DNA from: VRUE01 sp963728365
GTDB lineage: Bacteria; Actinomycetota; Thermoleophilia; Solirubrobacterales; 70-9
Reading direction: 5' to 3'
Length of the DNA: 64,000 nt
Assembly: GCA_963728365.1 (NCBI GenBank)
Contig: CAVSJI010000003.1
Coordinates: forward strand, 186,001 to 250,000
How positions within the stretch are numbered: the first letter of the stretch is position 1; the number at the start of each line of letters is the position of its first letter. Below are positions 56,301 to 63,888 of this stretch, in pieces. A program made the translations under genes and the position numbers. Below the pieces are notes generated by a model that was given only the letters and a program-made list of their open reading frames with translations, did no database searches and was not told where the DNA came from.

Positions 56301-57984
56301 CAACCACGACCTCTACTCGATCGAGGACCTCGCCGAGCTGATCGACGAGCTGAAGACGGTCAACCCCGACGTGCGCGTCTCGGTCAAGGTGCCCGTCGTG
56401 CCGAACATCGGCACGATCGGGCTCGGGATCGCCAAGGCCGGCGCCGACATCATCACCCTCTCCGGCTTCGAGGGCGGCACCGGTGCCGCCCGCCAGCACG
56501 CCCTGCGCCACGTCGGCCTGCCCTCGGACATCGGCACCCGCGCCGTGCACCGGGCGCTGATGGAGGCCGGGATCCGCAACCGGGTCGAGATCTGGGCCGA
56601 CGGCGGCTACCGCCACGGCCACGACGTCGTCAAGCTGCACTGCCTGGGCGCCAACCGGGTCGGCTTCGGCACCCTGGCGATGGTCAGCCTCGGCTGCACG
56701 ATCTGCCGCGGCTGCCAGCTCGACACCTGCCACGTCGGCATCGCCACGCAGATCGAGACGGTCGAGCAGGCCCAGGAGCACGGCCTGAAGAAGTTCACCC
56801 CGCAGGAGGTCGACGTCGCCGCCGAGAGCTGCGCCCGGTTCTTCCAGGCGATGGGCGAGGAGGTCAAGCAGGTGGTCGCCTCGCTGGGCTACGAGCGCGC
56901 CCAGGACCTGGTCGGCCGCTATGACCTGCTCGAGCAGGTCGCCTACCAGGACTCGATCGACCTGGCACCGCTGATCACCCCACTGGAGGAGTTCCTCGAC
57001 CTCGAGCCGATCGACCTGCCGGTGGCGGAGCCCGCGGAGGCGCGAGCCGAGGCCGGCCTGGTCGTCGCCAGGCCGATCCGCATGGAGGCCAAGCAGGCCT
57101 CTCAGCAGATCGCCGGCCTGGCCGGGGACATCTGCTCCGGCCGCACGATCCGCAACGCGTTCCCCCGCGCGACCGACGCCAACGACCGCGTGCTCGGCAC
57201 CGAGCTCGCGGGGGCGATCTCGCGCTCGCGGATCTTCGACGCCGGTGCGCCGGAGCCCGGCGACGAAATCCTCGCCAGCCTCGAGTTCAACGGCGGTTCG
57301 GTTGCCGGCCAGGGGCTCGGCGCCTTCAACGCCTATGGGGTCGCGATCCGGGTCGAGGGCGGCGCCCAGGACGGCGTCGGCAAGACGATGCTCGGTGGCT
57401 CGGTGGCGGTGCTGAAGGGCGTCGGCGCCAAGGGCCGCCGCCTCAACGGCTCGGTCGGCAAGTCCTTCGCCTACGGCGCCCAGCGCGGCCGGCTCTTCGT
57501 CCAGGGCTCGGCCGACTCGCGCTTCTGCATCCGCCTCTCCGGTGCCGACGTGGTGCTGGCCGGCGAACCGGGGGAGCCGATCGACGACAGCCGCGGCTGC
57601 ATCGTCGACCGCGCCAACGCCAAGGGCTTCGCCTTCGAGTACATGACCTCGGGCCGCGCGATCGTGCTCGGCGACCTCGGCCCCTGGGCCTGCGCCGGGA
57701 TGACCGGCGGCCGCGTCTACGTCCGCCACAACGCTTTCGGCATCGACCGCGAAGCGATTGAACGCCGGCTCGGCAAGGGCGCCAAGGTGGAGCTCAAAGA
57801 CCTCGACGCCGAGGGCCTGCTCGACGTCGACGACCTCCTGGGCGCCTATGCAGGTGAGCTGCGGGCGACGGGCCAGGACGATGAGGCCGATCGAGTCCTC
57901 GGGCTTGCCCAGGACGCAACCGGCAACTTCCTGATGGTCGTCCCCCACAAGGTCCAGGCGGACCCGTCGATCTCGACTGAGTGA
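53308..57984 (+). CDS. gltB: Glutamate synthase large subunit
   Basis: A 1558-residue enzyme that makes glutamate from 2-oxoglutarate and glutamine. The N-terminal glutaminase nucleophile is probably Cys 39 in DKDACAIYASV after a propeptide; most GltB proteins read CGVGF there. The synthase FMN domain follows, with 3Fe-4S ligands in CTICRGCQLDTCHVGIATQ, then the C-terminal GXGXG beta-helix (GAGDVVLAGE-type, LGGSVAVLKG). gltD, the NADPH-oxidising small subunit, is not adjacent. GTG at 53308 has a good ribosome-binding site. The gene ends 15 bases before a long palindrome. Confidence 0.93.
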   Translation: MSQSQSRDRHGEGSVARYSPERPYRPLVSPPSVEDKDACAIYASVRKDATPSHHPIELAIPALQKMLHRAGNVDGEGDGCGLLLDLPRKIWAEEVRAGGHDPSLTLDDAFAAAHVFIERSQDLERIQHDARELLREGGFRILAERIGAVDSSALGPTAREEEPHFWQIAGLVADATRRDRVLFDLLIELEQRLDVHVPSFSATTCVYKVMGAPKILGAYYPDLLDERFETIGCFGHNRYSTNTWPSFKRVQPFSVLGHNGEINTIAQLRQEAKMLGVPIRPGSSDSQDLNRTINTLVNRDGLSLAEAMEMVVPPIVEEIRRMPADLHSFYMYLHQAMGPFAQGPVALISRHHDECVFSSDALGLRPLWQVETGEDFVFSSEPGVVPVGAMTAEPKPLAPGEKALVTIDREARRASLHPHDAMLRIVRESWLARNGAEEAAAYDRALETGGPLEGEEVPGYSDAGPEEPVKVADRVLAGFGWQRDDVKLVQQMASNGSEPVGSLGYDGPLAALSPERQNLADYFKETVAVVTNPAIDREREVEHFSTRTVFGRRPSIEAAGVDTGTVETAFPIILGGHHGLAPLSDKTYRRIAREHRTYLLEDLWEEFRGRADVVDISLLESETTQGAIERIKQEAVKKVRDGAELLVLTDRTVYDADRRYLDPHLATSAVDQALKQFKVETGEENLRRRCGIVLRSAAIRNVHDTMLALGLGANGVCPYTMVEVICVEDYENDVSNLCAALEKGMEKVISTIGIHEVRGYARQFSSIGVKPELAEIFMTEAFAASERGGVGFAQLDEDTNERARILSGDEDAKPAKTFRFYPKVYKAAIATANGSGTYEEYSQKVRDLEEQSPVSMRHIMALKGDREPLADPSAVDAGVGLHDYPVVISSMSFGSQSEPAFRAYAEAAKSINVLCVNGEGGEIRDMYGHYRKWRGQQVASGRFGVSAEMLNSSYLAEIKIGQGAKPGEGGHLPGKKVSEKVAAARNASPGTDLISPSNNHDLYSIEDLAELIDELKTVNPDVRVSVKVPVVPNIGTIGLGIAKAGADIITLSGFEGGTGAARQHALRHVGLPSDIGTRAVHRALMEAGIRNRVEIWADGGYRHGHDVVKLHCLGANRVGFGTLAMVSLGCTICRGCQLDTCHVGIATQIETVEQAQEHGLKKFTPQEVDVAAESCARFFQAMGEEVKQVVASLGYERAQDLVGRYDLLEQVAYQDSIDLAPLITPLEEFLDLEPIDLPVAEPAEARAEAGLVVARPIRMEAKQASQQIAGLAGDICSGRTIRNAFPRATDANDRVLGTELAGAISRSRIFDAGAPEPGDEILASLEFNGGSVAGQGLGAFNAYGVAIRVEGGAQDGVGKTMLGGSVAVLKGVGAKGRRLNGSVGKSFAYGAQRGRLFVQGSADSRFCIRLSGADVVLAGEPGEPIDDSRGCIVDRANAKGFAFEYMTSGRAIVLGDLGPWACAGMTGGRVYVRHNAFGIDREAIERRLGKGAKVELKDLDAEGLLDVDDLLGAYAGELRATGQDDEADRVLGLAQDATGNFLMVVPHKVQADPSISTE

Positions 57985-57999
57985 CCTTGTGGCGGTGGG

Positions 58000-58103
58000 G
58001 GAGGGTCTAATGCCCTTCCCCGAAGACCGTCGCGCAGTTGGGGCGGCTTCAGGAGCTCGGGGCCGTGTACCGGGAGCCTTCGGGGAAGGGCATTAGACCC
58101 TCC
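58000..58103. repeat. Long inverted repeat after gltB
   Basis: 104 bp. Arms are perfect over 26 bases (58000-58025 and 58078-58103, beginning GGAGGGTCTAATGCCCTTCC). It lies exactly between gltB and a convergent gene whose stop is two bases away. The 104-bp length equals that of the elements at 44975 and 43522. Confidence 0.92.
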
Positions 58104-58104
58104 T

Positions 58105-58506
58105 TCAATGGCTCAGGGTCAGTAGATCGGCTATAGCCCGAACCTCCTTGAGGAGGCCGTCGAGCATTTGCTCTGTGTTGGTGTGGATGCGCCACTCGGC
58201 ATGCTTGCTCTCCTGCTCCGCCCGGTCGAGGCGGGCTTCTAGAGCTTCCGTCCGGGAGTCGATCTTGTCCATGCGCTTGTTGAGGCGCTTCTCGGTCTTG
58301 CGAACTCTGCGCTTGATCAGGATGTTGGCTTCGGAGCGGATCGCGTCCAGTTCTCGGTGAAGCTCGGTGATTTCCCCAGGCGCCCCACCTTCCGCAAGCA
58401 TCTCCTCAACCCCGGTTCGCACTCGCTCGATCTCAGCATGAAGCCGCTCGCGAGCGCGCTCTGCGGATACCTCGGGCGGCTCCGGGCTCGAATCCATGAC
58501 GCCCAT
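58105..58506 (-). CDS. Coiled-coil hypothetical protein
   Basis: About 133 residues, nearly all helical: RARERLHAEIERVRTGVEEM, then ELHRELDAIRSEANILIKR and EKRLNKRMDKIDSRTEALEA. There is no membrane segment. The longer frame that opens near 58602 includes the hairpin behind the FHA gene, so a start at the ATG at 58506 or 58497 is preferred. No family is recognised; it resembles small cytoplasmic coiled-coil scaffolds. Confidence 0.6.
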   Translation of the reverse strand: MGVMDSSPEPPEVSAERARERLHAEIERVRTGVEEMLAEGGAPGEITELHRELDAIRSEANILIKRRVRKTEKRLNKRMDKIDSRTEALEARLDRAEQESKHAEWRIHTNTEQMLDGLLKEVRAIADLLTLSH

Positions 58507-58557
58507 GCTAAGCACCAAGGAGGCCGGAATTTCCGCACTTCCAAAGCTTCCCGAGAA

Positions 58558-58592
58558 GAGCGAGGGTGGGAGTTCCCCTCCCGCCCTCGCTC
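58558..58592 (-). terminator. Hairpin downstream of the FHA gene
   Basis: GAGCGAGGG (58558-58566) and GGGAG (58568-58572) pair with CTCCC (58578-58582) and CCCTCGCTC (58584-58592), about 14 base pairs with one mismatch. It lies seven bases past the FHA stop, on its minus strand. A T-run is missing, so termination is likely but not certain. Confidence 0.55.
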
Positions 58593-58598
58593 CCACCG

Positions 58599-59168
58599 TC
58601 ACGCTTCGAGTGCGATCAGGCGGTAACGGCCGATGGCCAACTCGTCGCCGTCAGTAAGCCGGCCCCAGTCGACGAGCGCTCCATTGAGGAAGACGCCGTT
58701 GAGGCTGCGGTCGTCGAGGACGCGCAGGGAGTCTGGCTGTTCGGAGACGATCAGGGCGTGGCGACGCGAGACGCTGGGATCGTCGAGGCGGATGTCGGCG
58801 GTCGCGCTGCGGCCGATCCGGGTCCAGCCGTTGGAGACGGAGAAGATGCGGACCTCGCCTTCGTCGTCGCGGAAGGCGAGGTAGCGGCCCGGGCCGCGCA
58901 GCATCGAGCGCGCCACGGGGAGCCACTCGGGCGGCACCGCGGAGGAGGGGATCGCCAGCTCGATTGTGTTGCCGTGTTCCTGCATCGACTCGAAGATCGA
59001 GTCGCGCTGGAACTCGCTTGCGCCGCAGCGCGGGCATTCGGGGAGCTGCTCGTTCTCCCTCAGAGAAAGGTGGGAGCTGCAGATGGCGCAGAAGTAGGTG
59101 CCTGCGCCAGGAACTGCGCCTACGAAAAAACTCTCAACATCTTGCGCGGGGCCGACACTGGTAGCGAT
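58599..59168 (-). CDS. Zinc-ribbon and FHA-domain protein, unusual start
   Basis: A phosphothreonine-binding protein. The FHA domain occupies the C-terminal part (TRIGRSATADIRLDDPSVSR, then DDRSLNGVFLNG). Reading the frame upstream of the first ATG (58985) reveals a four-cysteine zinc ribbon, TYFCAICSSHLSLR with PECPRCGASEF (C27, C30, C45, C48 if started at 59168). No ATG, GTG or TTG precedes it before a stop at 59207. An ATC at 59168 has AAGGAG six bases upstream and is the best start, giving 189 residues. A start at 58985 would drop the ribbon. Targets are unknown. Confidence 0.7.
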   Translation of the reverse strand: MATSVGPAQDVESFFVGAVPGAGTYFCAICSSHLSLRENEQLPECPRCGASEFQRDSIFESMQEHGNTIELAIPSSAVPPEWLPVARSMLRGPGRYLAFRDDEGEVRIFSVSNGWTRIGRSATADIRLDDPSVSRRHALIVSEQPDSLRVLDDRSLNGVFLNGALVDWGRLTDGDELAIGRYRLIALEA

Positions 59169-59290
59169 GGGGGTCTCCTTCCCGGCGCCTCCGTTTGGAC
59201 GATGCTACTTGAAATTGGTGGCACCGCATCAGGGATTTCCCGCAAGGGACGATCCTCAAACCTGAGATTCGCGAATAGAATCGCCCGTCG

Positions 59291-59806
59291 ATGGGCCCTG
59301 TCAGCGCAGAGATCGAGGTCGACGTCCCGCGGCGACAGGCCTTCGAGGCGATCTCCGACCTGGCCCTGCGCCCCGCTTTCACCGACCACTTCCTCAGCGA
59401 CTTCCACCTGACGCGGATCGAGTCCGCCGGGGTTGGCGCCGGGGCGCGCTTCCGCTTCGCGGTGCGGCCGCGTCGCGTCTGGATGGACACGACGATCGCC
59501 GAGACGGAGGCGCCCCACCGGGTGCTCGAGCACGGCCGCGGGGGGCGCGGCAACCGCCTCCCCTCGACGACCCTCTGGGAGCTGGCCGAGGGCCCCGGCT
59601 CGCTGACCACCGTGCGGGTCTCCTACTGGACCGAGCCGGGCCACGTCGATCGTGCTCTGGAGCTGCTCTCCGCCGCCTCGATCCCTTACCAGCGGCACTG
59701 GCGCGAGGCGCTGCGGCGGCTGCGAGAGGGGCTCGAGTCGGGGGAGCTGGACGCCGGTCGGGTCGGCGTCGGGGGCGGCAACCCCCACGCAACCGGTATT
59801 CCCTGA
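59291..59806 (+). CDS. SRPBCC-family (START-like) protein
   Basis: A 171-residue protein of the polyketide-cyclase/START-like fold: SAEIEVDVPRRQAFEAISDL, then GVGAGARFRFAVRPRRVWMD and a long C-terminal helix PYQRHWREALRRLREGLES. The family binds lipids or other hydrophobic ligands; here the ligand is unknown. It is divergent from the FHA gene, with a 122-base gap, and is followed by a lipoprotein gene. Confidence 0.75.
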   Translation: MGPVSAEIEVDVPRRQAFEAISDLALRPAFTDHFLSDFHLTRIESAGVGAGARFRFAVRPRRVWMDTTIAETEAPHRVLEHGRGGRGNRLPSTTLWELAEGPGSLTTVRVSYWTEPGHVDRALELLSAASIPYQRHWREALRRLREGLESGELDAGRVGVGGGNPHATGIP

Positions 59807-59833
59807 GCCCGTTTCTATAGGCTCTCGCCGCCG

Positions 59834-60382
59834 ATGCTCCGCTCCCGCAGAATCGTCCCGCCGTCGCTCGCCGCGCTGGCGCTCATCGTGCTCGCGCTTG
59901 GCGTCTCCGCCTGCGGCTGGACGAACGAATCGAAGGAGGCGGCCGAGGGTGAGCCGATCCACCTCGGGGCGCTCAAATACAACGTGATCTTCTCCCGCTT
60001 CCTCAACCGCAACGACAACGAGGACTCGGCCTACCTGGTCGGCCAGCCGCCGCCGAAGAAAGGCTCCAGCTACTTCGGCGTCTTCCTCGAAGTGCAGAAC
60101 AAGAGCGAAGCGACCCAGACCCTGGCCGACGAATTCTCGATCAAGGACTCCGATGAGGAGGAGTTCACCGCGATCCCTTCGGAAAGCCTCTACGCCTTCC
60201 CGAGCGGCGGCAAGGTCGAATCCCAGGAACCGACCCCGGCACCGGATTCGCCCCCGCAGCAGGGCCCGATCGAGGGCTCGCTGGTGCTCTTCGAACTGCC
60301 CGCCGACGCCTCCGAGAACCGCCCCCTCACCCTCTTCATCGGCAGCCCCGAAGGCCCAGCCGAAATCACCCTCGACCTGTAG
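59834..60382 (+). CDS. Putative lipoprotein, DUF4352-like
   Basis: A 182-residue exported lipoprotein. The signal peptide SLAALALIVLALGVSAC ends in lipobox VSAC. The mature part has KGSSYFGVFLEVQNKSEATQ, a beta-sandwich segment similar to the DUF4352/Telomeric-repeat-like immunoglobulin fold. The role is unknown. It shares direction with the SRPBCC gene, 27 bases apart, and is followed by two large palindromes before a convergent gene. Confidence 0.7.
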   Translation: MLRSRRIVPPSLAALALIVLALGVSACGWTNESKEAAEGEPIHLGALKYNVIFSRFLNRNDNEDSAYLVGQPPPKKGSSYFGVFLEVQNKSEATQTLADEFSIKDSDEEEFTAIPSESLYAFPSGGKVESQEPTPAPDSPPQQGPIEGSLVLFELPADASENRPLTLFIGSPEGPAEITLDL

Positions 60383-60394
60383 CGTCTGTGGCTG

Positions 60395-60543
60395 GAGGGG
60401 TCTGGTCCTTCTCCAGGTGAATTGATGTCGCACGCGCGCTGCGCGCGCTTGGCGACTATGTGTGAGCGCGCCTGCGGCGCGCAATGACCGGATTGCATTT
60501 CCGCCGCTTCGCGACATTCACCTGGAGAAGGACCAGACCCCTC
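60395..60543. repeat. Family E large palindrome, copy E2
   Basis: 149 bp. Arms are perfect over 28 bases (60395-60422 and 60516-60543). The core matches E1 and E3 but is inverted (its reverse strand reads GTCGCGAAGCGGCGGAAATG). It has inner palindromes CGCGCGCTGCGCGCG and GCGCGCCTGCGGCGCGC. Confidence 0.93.
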
Positions 60544-60658
60544 TTTCGACACCCCACACCGGTTCAAGGGCAAGCTCCACGAGCCGTTCTGAGCTTCAAA
60601 GGCATTCAGACGTGGCGGTACCCGAGTCTTGACGTTGAGCTTGGGCGGCGCTTCGGGA
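60544..60658. other. Spacer between two family E elements
   Basis: Part of a 432-base non-coding gap (60383-60814) between two convergent genes. I see no gene, tRNA or strong promoter in this 115-base piece. The rest of the gap is elements E2 and E3. Confidence 0.6.
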
Positions 60659-60813
60659 GGGATGGTGAGTGCGTCTCTGCGGGAATGTCGCGAAGCGGCG
60701 GAAAAGCATTCCGGTTTCTGCGCGGGCGAAGCCCGCGCTCAGCCATAGTCGCTAAGCGTCCGCGAAGCGGTCGCGTGCGACATCAATTCCCGCAGAGACG
60801 CACCCGCCATCCC
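60659..60813. repeat. Family E large palindrome, copy E3
   Basis: 155 bp. Arms of 28 bases with two mismatches (60659-60686 and 60786-60813). The core starts GTCGCGAAGCGGCGGAAAAG and ends TGCGACATCAATT, with an inner GCGCGGGCGAAGCCCGCGC. It ends one base before the stop codon of the convergent penicillin-binding protein gene. Confidence 0.93.
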
Positions 60814-60814
60814 G

Positions 60815-62539
60815 TCACAACCCCGCGGAGAGCACCTCGGAGGCGGCCGGGGCCGCTACTTCGCCGCCGGCCGCTTCGGCTTCGACCAGCAGCACGCCGA
60901 TCGCCAGCTTGGCGTGGTCGGCGGGGGCGAAGGCGGCGAACCAGGCATCCTTGCGCTGCTGCGGGTGCTCGGCTTCCTCTTCGCCGGGCTTCGGACCGAG
61001 CTCGGCGGTGCCGGTCTTGCCCGCCACCTGCGCCTCAGGGATTGCCCCGGCGTAGCCGGTGCCGCTGGTGACCACGCCGATCATCAGTTCGGTCAGCGCC
61101 GCCGCGGTTTTCTTCGAGATCACCCGCTGCGGCTTCTGGGCGGGACGCAGCTTCTCGTTGGCGACGATCGAGGTCGGCGCGCGCACGCCGTCGTTGCCGA
61201 TCGCCTGCGCGACGCTCGCCATCTCCAGCGGCGTGGCAAGCACCTCGCCCTGGCCGATCGCGCTCACCCCGAGGTCCACTTCTTCGCCGATCTCGGCCGG
61301 GATCGTCGATTCCGCCGGTTCGACCCGGGCGACGATGCGCGGCGCGTAGAGCGCCGGCGGCGAGTTGAAGCCGAAGCGTTCGGCGGTGCCGACCAGCTCG
61401 TCGTTGCCGATCTTCGGCCCCAGCGGGGCGAAGTCGGCGTTGCAGGACTCGGCGAACGCTTCGCGCAGGGTCCCGCCGCAAATCTCGCCGTTGGCGTTTT
61501 CGATGAAGCGCCCGCCGACGTTGGCGCCTTCGCTGAGCTCGAATTCGTCGTCCATCGAGAGCACGCCCTTTTCCAGGGCGGCGATCGTGGTGAGCATCTT
61601 GAAGGTGGAGCCGGGGGGCTGGGGGGCGGAGAAGGCCTGGCCGGCGAGCGCCCGCACGTCGCCGTTGCGCGAGTCGAGCACCGCGATCCCGCCCAGCCTG
61701 CCGGCGAGTGCTGCGACCGCAGTTTCCTGCAGGCCGACGTCGATCGTTGTCTTTACCGGGGCGCCCGGCTTGGGTTTGGCTTCGGCGAGGACCCGCGATC
61801 CGCCTCCTTTGGCGACGGCCAGCAGCTTGCCGCCGGGTTTGCCCGCAAGCCGCGGGTTGAAGGCCTGCTCGAGGCCGGTCACGCCAACCGGGGTGGCGGG
61901 CGGGAAGCCCTGGCGGGCTAGGGCCTGGTCCTCTTCTTCGACTTCGCCGACTTCGCCGGTCACGTCGATCGCGGCGCTGCCGATCGGGTGCGCCCGGGCT
62001 TCCGCCGGCCCCTCGGCCAGCGGCGTGCCGTCGGCGGCGAGGATCGGCGCCCGCGGCGCCAGGTCGACCTGGCTTTCGAGCCGCTCGCCGCGCCGCAGCC
62101 CGGGGAAGACGAGGCTCGCGTCCCAGTCGATCCCGCCTTCGGCGAAGGGCACGTCGAGCTCGGCTTCGAGGCCGCCGAAGGCCACGGTCCTCGCGGTCAT
62201 CGCCACGGGGACCACCGTCTCGCCGTTCTGCGAGGTGGGATCGCTCGGATCGTCGGGATCGAGGGTACGCAGGGTCGCCGTGTCCTCAGCTTCGCGGTAG
62301 GCGAGGGCGAATTCGGCCGCCGAGACCCTCTGTTGGGCGGTTGGGCTGAGCTCCCTGTACATGGCGGCAAAGTCGCGCTTCGCCCAGGCCCTCGCGAAGC
62401 GTTCGGCAGCGTTCTTCTCGGTCGAAGTCCCGGAAGCTCCAACTATCGCCCCGACGACAAACGAGACGCCTGCGATGAGCGCCAAGATGCGTGTGCCGAG
62501 CCGGCGACGGCGCTCGACCTCGGGAGAGCGGCTGTTCAC
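60815..62539 (-). CDS. Penicillin-binding transpeptidase
   Basis: A 574-residue class B-type penicillin-binding protein anchored by one helix (about 16-35, LALIAGVSFVVGAIVGA). An NTF2-like MecA_N domain (50-150, ERFARAWAKRDFAAMYREL) is followed by a dimerisation part and the transpeptidase domain. Active-site motifs are PGSTFKML (S311, K314), ESCN in place of the usual SxN, and AGKTGTAE. The order and MecA_N domain resemble PbpA and mecA-type enzymes. It cross-links peptidoglycan outside the membrane. Palindrome B5 lies upstream and E3 abuts its end. Confidence 0.88.
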   Translation of the reverse strand: MNSRSPEVERRRRLGTRILALIAGVSFVVGAIVGASGTSTEKNAAERFARAWAKRDFAAMYRELSPTAQQRVSAAEFALAYREAEDTATLRTLDPDDPSDPTSQNGETVVPVAMTARTVAFGGLEAELDVPFAEGGIDWDASLVFPGLRRGERLESQVDLAPRAPILAADGTPLAEGPAEARAHPIGSAAIDVTGEVGEVEEEDQALARQGFPPATPVGVTGLEQAFNPRLAGKPGGKLLAVAKGGGSRVLAEAKPKPGAPVKTTIDVGLQETAVAALAGRLGGIAVLDSRNGDVRALAGQAFSAPQPPGSTFKMLTTIAALEKGVLSMDDEFELSEGANVGGRFIENANGEICGGTLREAFAESCNADFAPLGPKIGNDELVGTAERFGFNSPPALYAPRIVARVEPAESTIPAEIGEEVDLGVSAIGQGEVLATPLEMASVAQAIGNDGVRAPTSIVANEKLRPAQKPQRVISKKTAAALTELMIGVVTSGTGYAGAIPEAQVAGKTGTAELGPKPGEEEAEHPQQRKDAWFAAFAPADHAKLAIGVLLVEAEAAGGEVAAPAASEVLSAGL

Positions 62540-62560
62540 GTGCCGGAAATGTAGTCATGA

Positions 62561-62675
62561 AGGGGGACGGGCATGGGTTCTCGCGGCTTGTGCTTTTTTC
62601 GGGCAACGCAAACTTGCGCCAGCATTTCCCCGTCTCTTCGAAAAAAGTTGAGCGAGAACCCATGCCCGTCCCCCT
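62561..62675. repeat. Family B long palindrome, copy B5
   Basis: 115 bp. Outer arms are perfect over 24 bases (62561-62584 and 62652-62675, beginning AGGGGGACGGGCATGGGTTC). The core GGCTTGTGCTTTTTTCGG, then TTGCGCCAG, then TCGAAAAAAGTTGAGCG is a diverged version of B3 and B4. It lies between two divergent genes, where a terminator would make no sense. Confidence 0.9.
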
Positions 62676-62697
62676 CGACGCCTGCTTCCATATACGG

Positions 62698-63843
62698 ATG
62701 ACCGTCCTCGATTGGGGAATCGTCGCCTTCACCCTCGCCCTGGCGCTCTGGGGGTACCGGCAGGGGCTTATCGTCGGCACCCTCACCCTGATCGGCTTCG
62801 CGCTTGGCGCCTTCGCCGGCAGCCGGATCGGCCCGCTCATCCTGAACCAGGGGGCCGACTCGCCCTACGCGCCGCTCTGCGCGGCGTTGGGAGCGCTGAT
62901 CTCGGGGGCGATCGTCGCGGTCACCCTGGAGAGCCTGGCGCTCGGCCTGCGCTCGCGCCTTATCCCCGGCCGGGGCCTGCTGCACCTCGCCGACGGGGCG
63001 GGTGGTGCGGCGCTGGTCGCCTCGGTCGCGCTCGGCGTCGTCTGGGTCTTCGGCGCCGTCGCCCTGCACGCCCCCGGCACGGCGCAGCTGCGCGCCGACG
63101 TGCAGCGCTCGGTGATCCTACGCAGCCTCAACGAAGTGCTGCCGCCCAGCGGCCCGATCCTCAACGCCCTCGACCGCGTCGACCCGGCGCCCTCGATCCT
63201 CGGTCCGGCGGCGCCGGTCGCAGCGCCCGACCCGGCGATCGCCTCCGACCCCGACGTCGAGGGCGCCGGCGACTCGGTCGTCCGCGTGCTCGGCACCGCC
63301 TGCGGCCTCGGCGTCGAGGGCTCCGGCTGGGTCGCCGGCCCGGGCCTGATCGTCACCAACGCCCACGTCGTCGCCGGCGAGCACGACACCACCGTGACCA
63401 CGAGGGAAGGCGCCTCGCTGGAAGCCAGCGTCCTCCGCTACGACCCCGAAAACGACCTCGCACTGCTGCACGTCGAAGCCGACCTGCCGGCGCTCTCACT
63501 GGCGCCCGATCCGAAGCCGAGCACCGCGGGCGCGGTGCTCGGCTACCCGGAGAACGGCCCCTACGCGGTCGCCCCGGCCCGCCTCGGCGAGACCCATGAC
63601 ACGATCAGCGAGGACTCATACGGCCGCGGCCCGATCCGTCGCGCGATCGCGTCGCTGCGCGGCGAAGTGCGCAGCGGCAACTCGGGCGGGCCGCTGGTCG
63701 ACTCGCGCGGCCGCGTGCTGGGGACGGTCTTCGCGGCGGCGACGGCCGGCACGCCGGGTGGCTTCGCGGTCCCCGACGAGGTCGTCGAAGCGGCTCTCTC
63801 CGCGCCGCTTGCCCCGGTCGAAACCGGGCCCTGCGCCCGTTAA
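62698..63843 (+). CDS. MarP-like membrane serine protease
   Basis: A 381-residue protein. The first 135 residues form a four-helix CvpA-like membrane domain (GIVAFTLALALWGYRQGLI). A chymotrypsin-like domain follows, with His 223 (IVTNAHVVAG), Asp 253 (YDPENDLALLHVEA) and Ser 329 (VRSGNSGGPLVDSRG). This is the layout of MarP, the acid-resistance protease of Mycobacterium tuberculosis. The protease domain would face outward. The ATG at 62698 lies 23 bases after palindrome B5 and diverges from the penicillin-binding protein gene, hinting at a shared envelope role. Confidence 0.9.
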   Translation: MTVLDWGIVAFTLALALWGYRQGLIVGTLTLIGFALGAFAGSRIGPLILNQGADSPYAPLCAALGALISGAIVAVTLESLALGLRSRLIPGRGLLHLADGAGGAALVASVALGVVWVFGAVALHAPGTAQLRADVQRSVILRSLNEVLPPSGPILNALDRVDPAPSILGPAAPVAAPDPAIASDPDVEGAGDSVVRVLGTACGLGVEGSGWVAGPGLIVTNAHVVAGEHDTTVTTREGASLEASVLRYDPENDLALLHVEADLPALSLAPDPKPSTAGAVLGYPENGPYAVAPARLGETHDTISEDSYGRGPIRRAIASLRGEVRSGNSGGPLVDSRGRVLGTVFAAATAGTPGGFAVPDEVVEAALSAPLAPVETGPCAR

Positions 63844-63888
63844 CCCCCACGGGGCGATCGCTTACGTTCGGTAAGGTCCGTTGACTAC

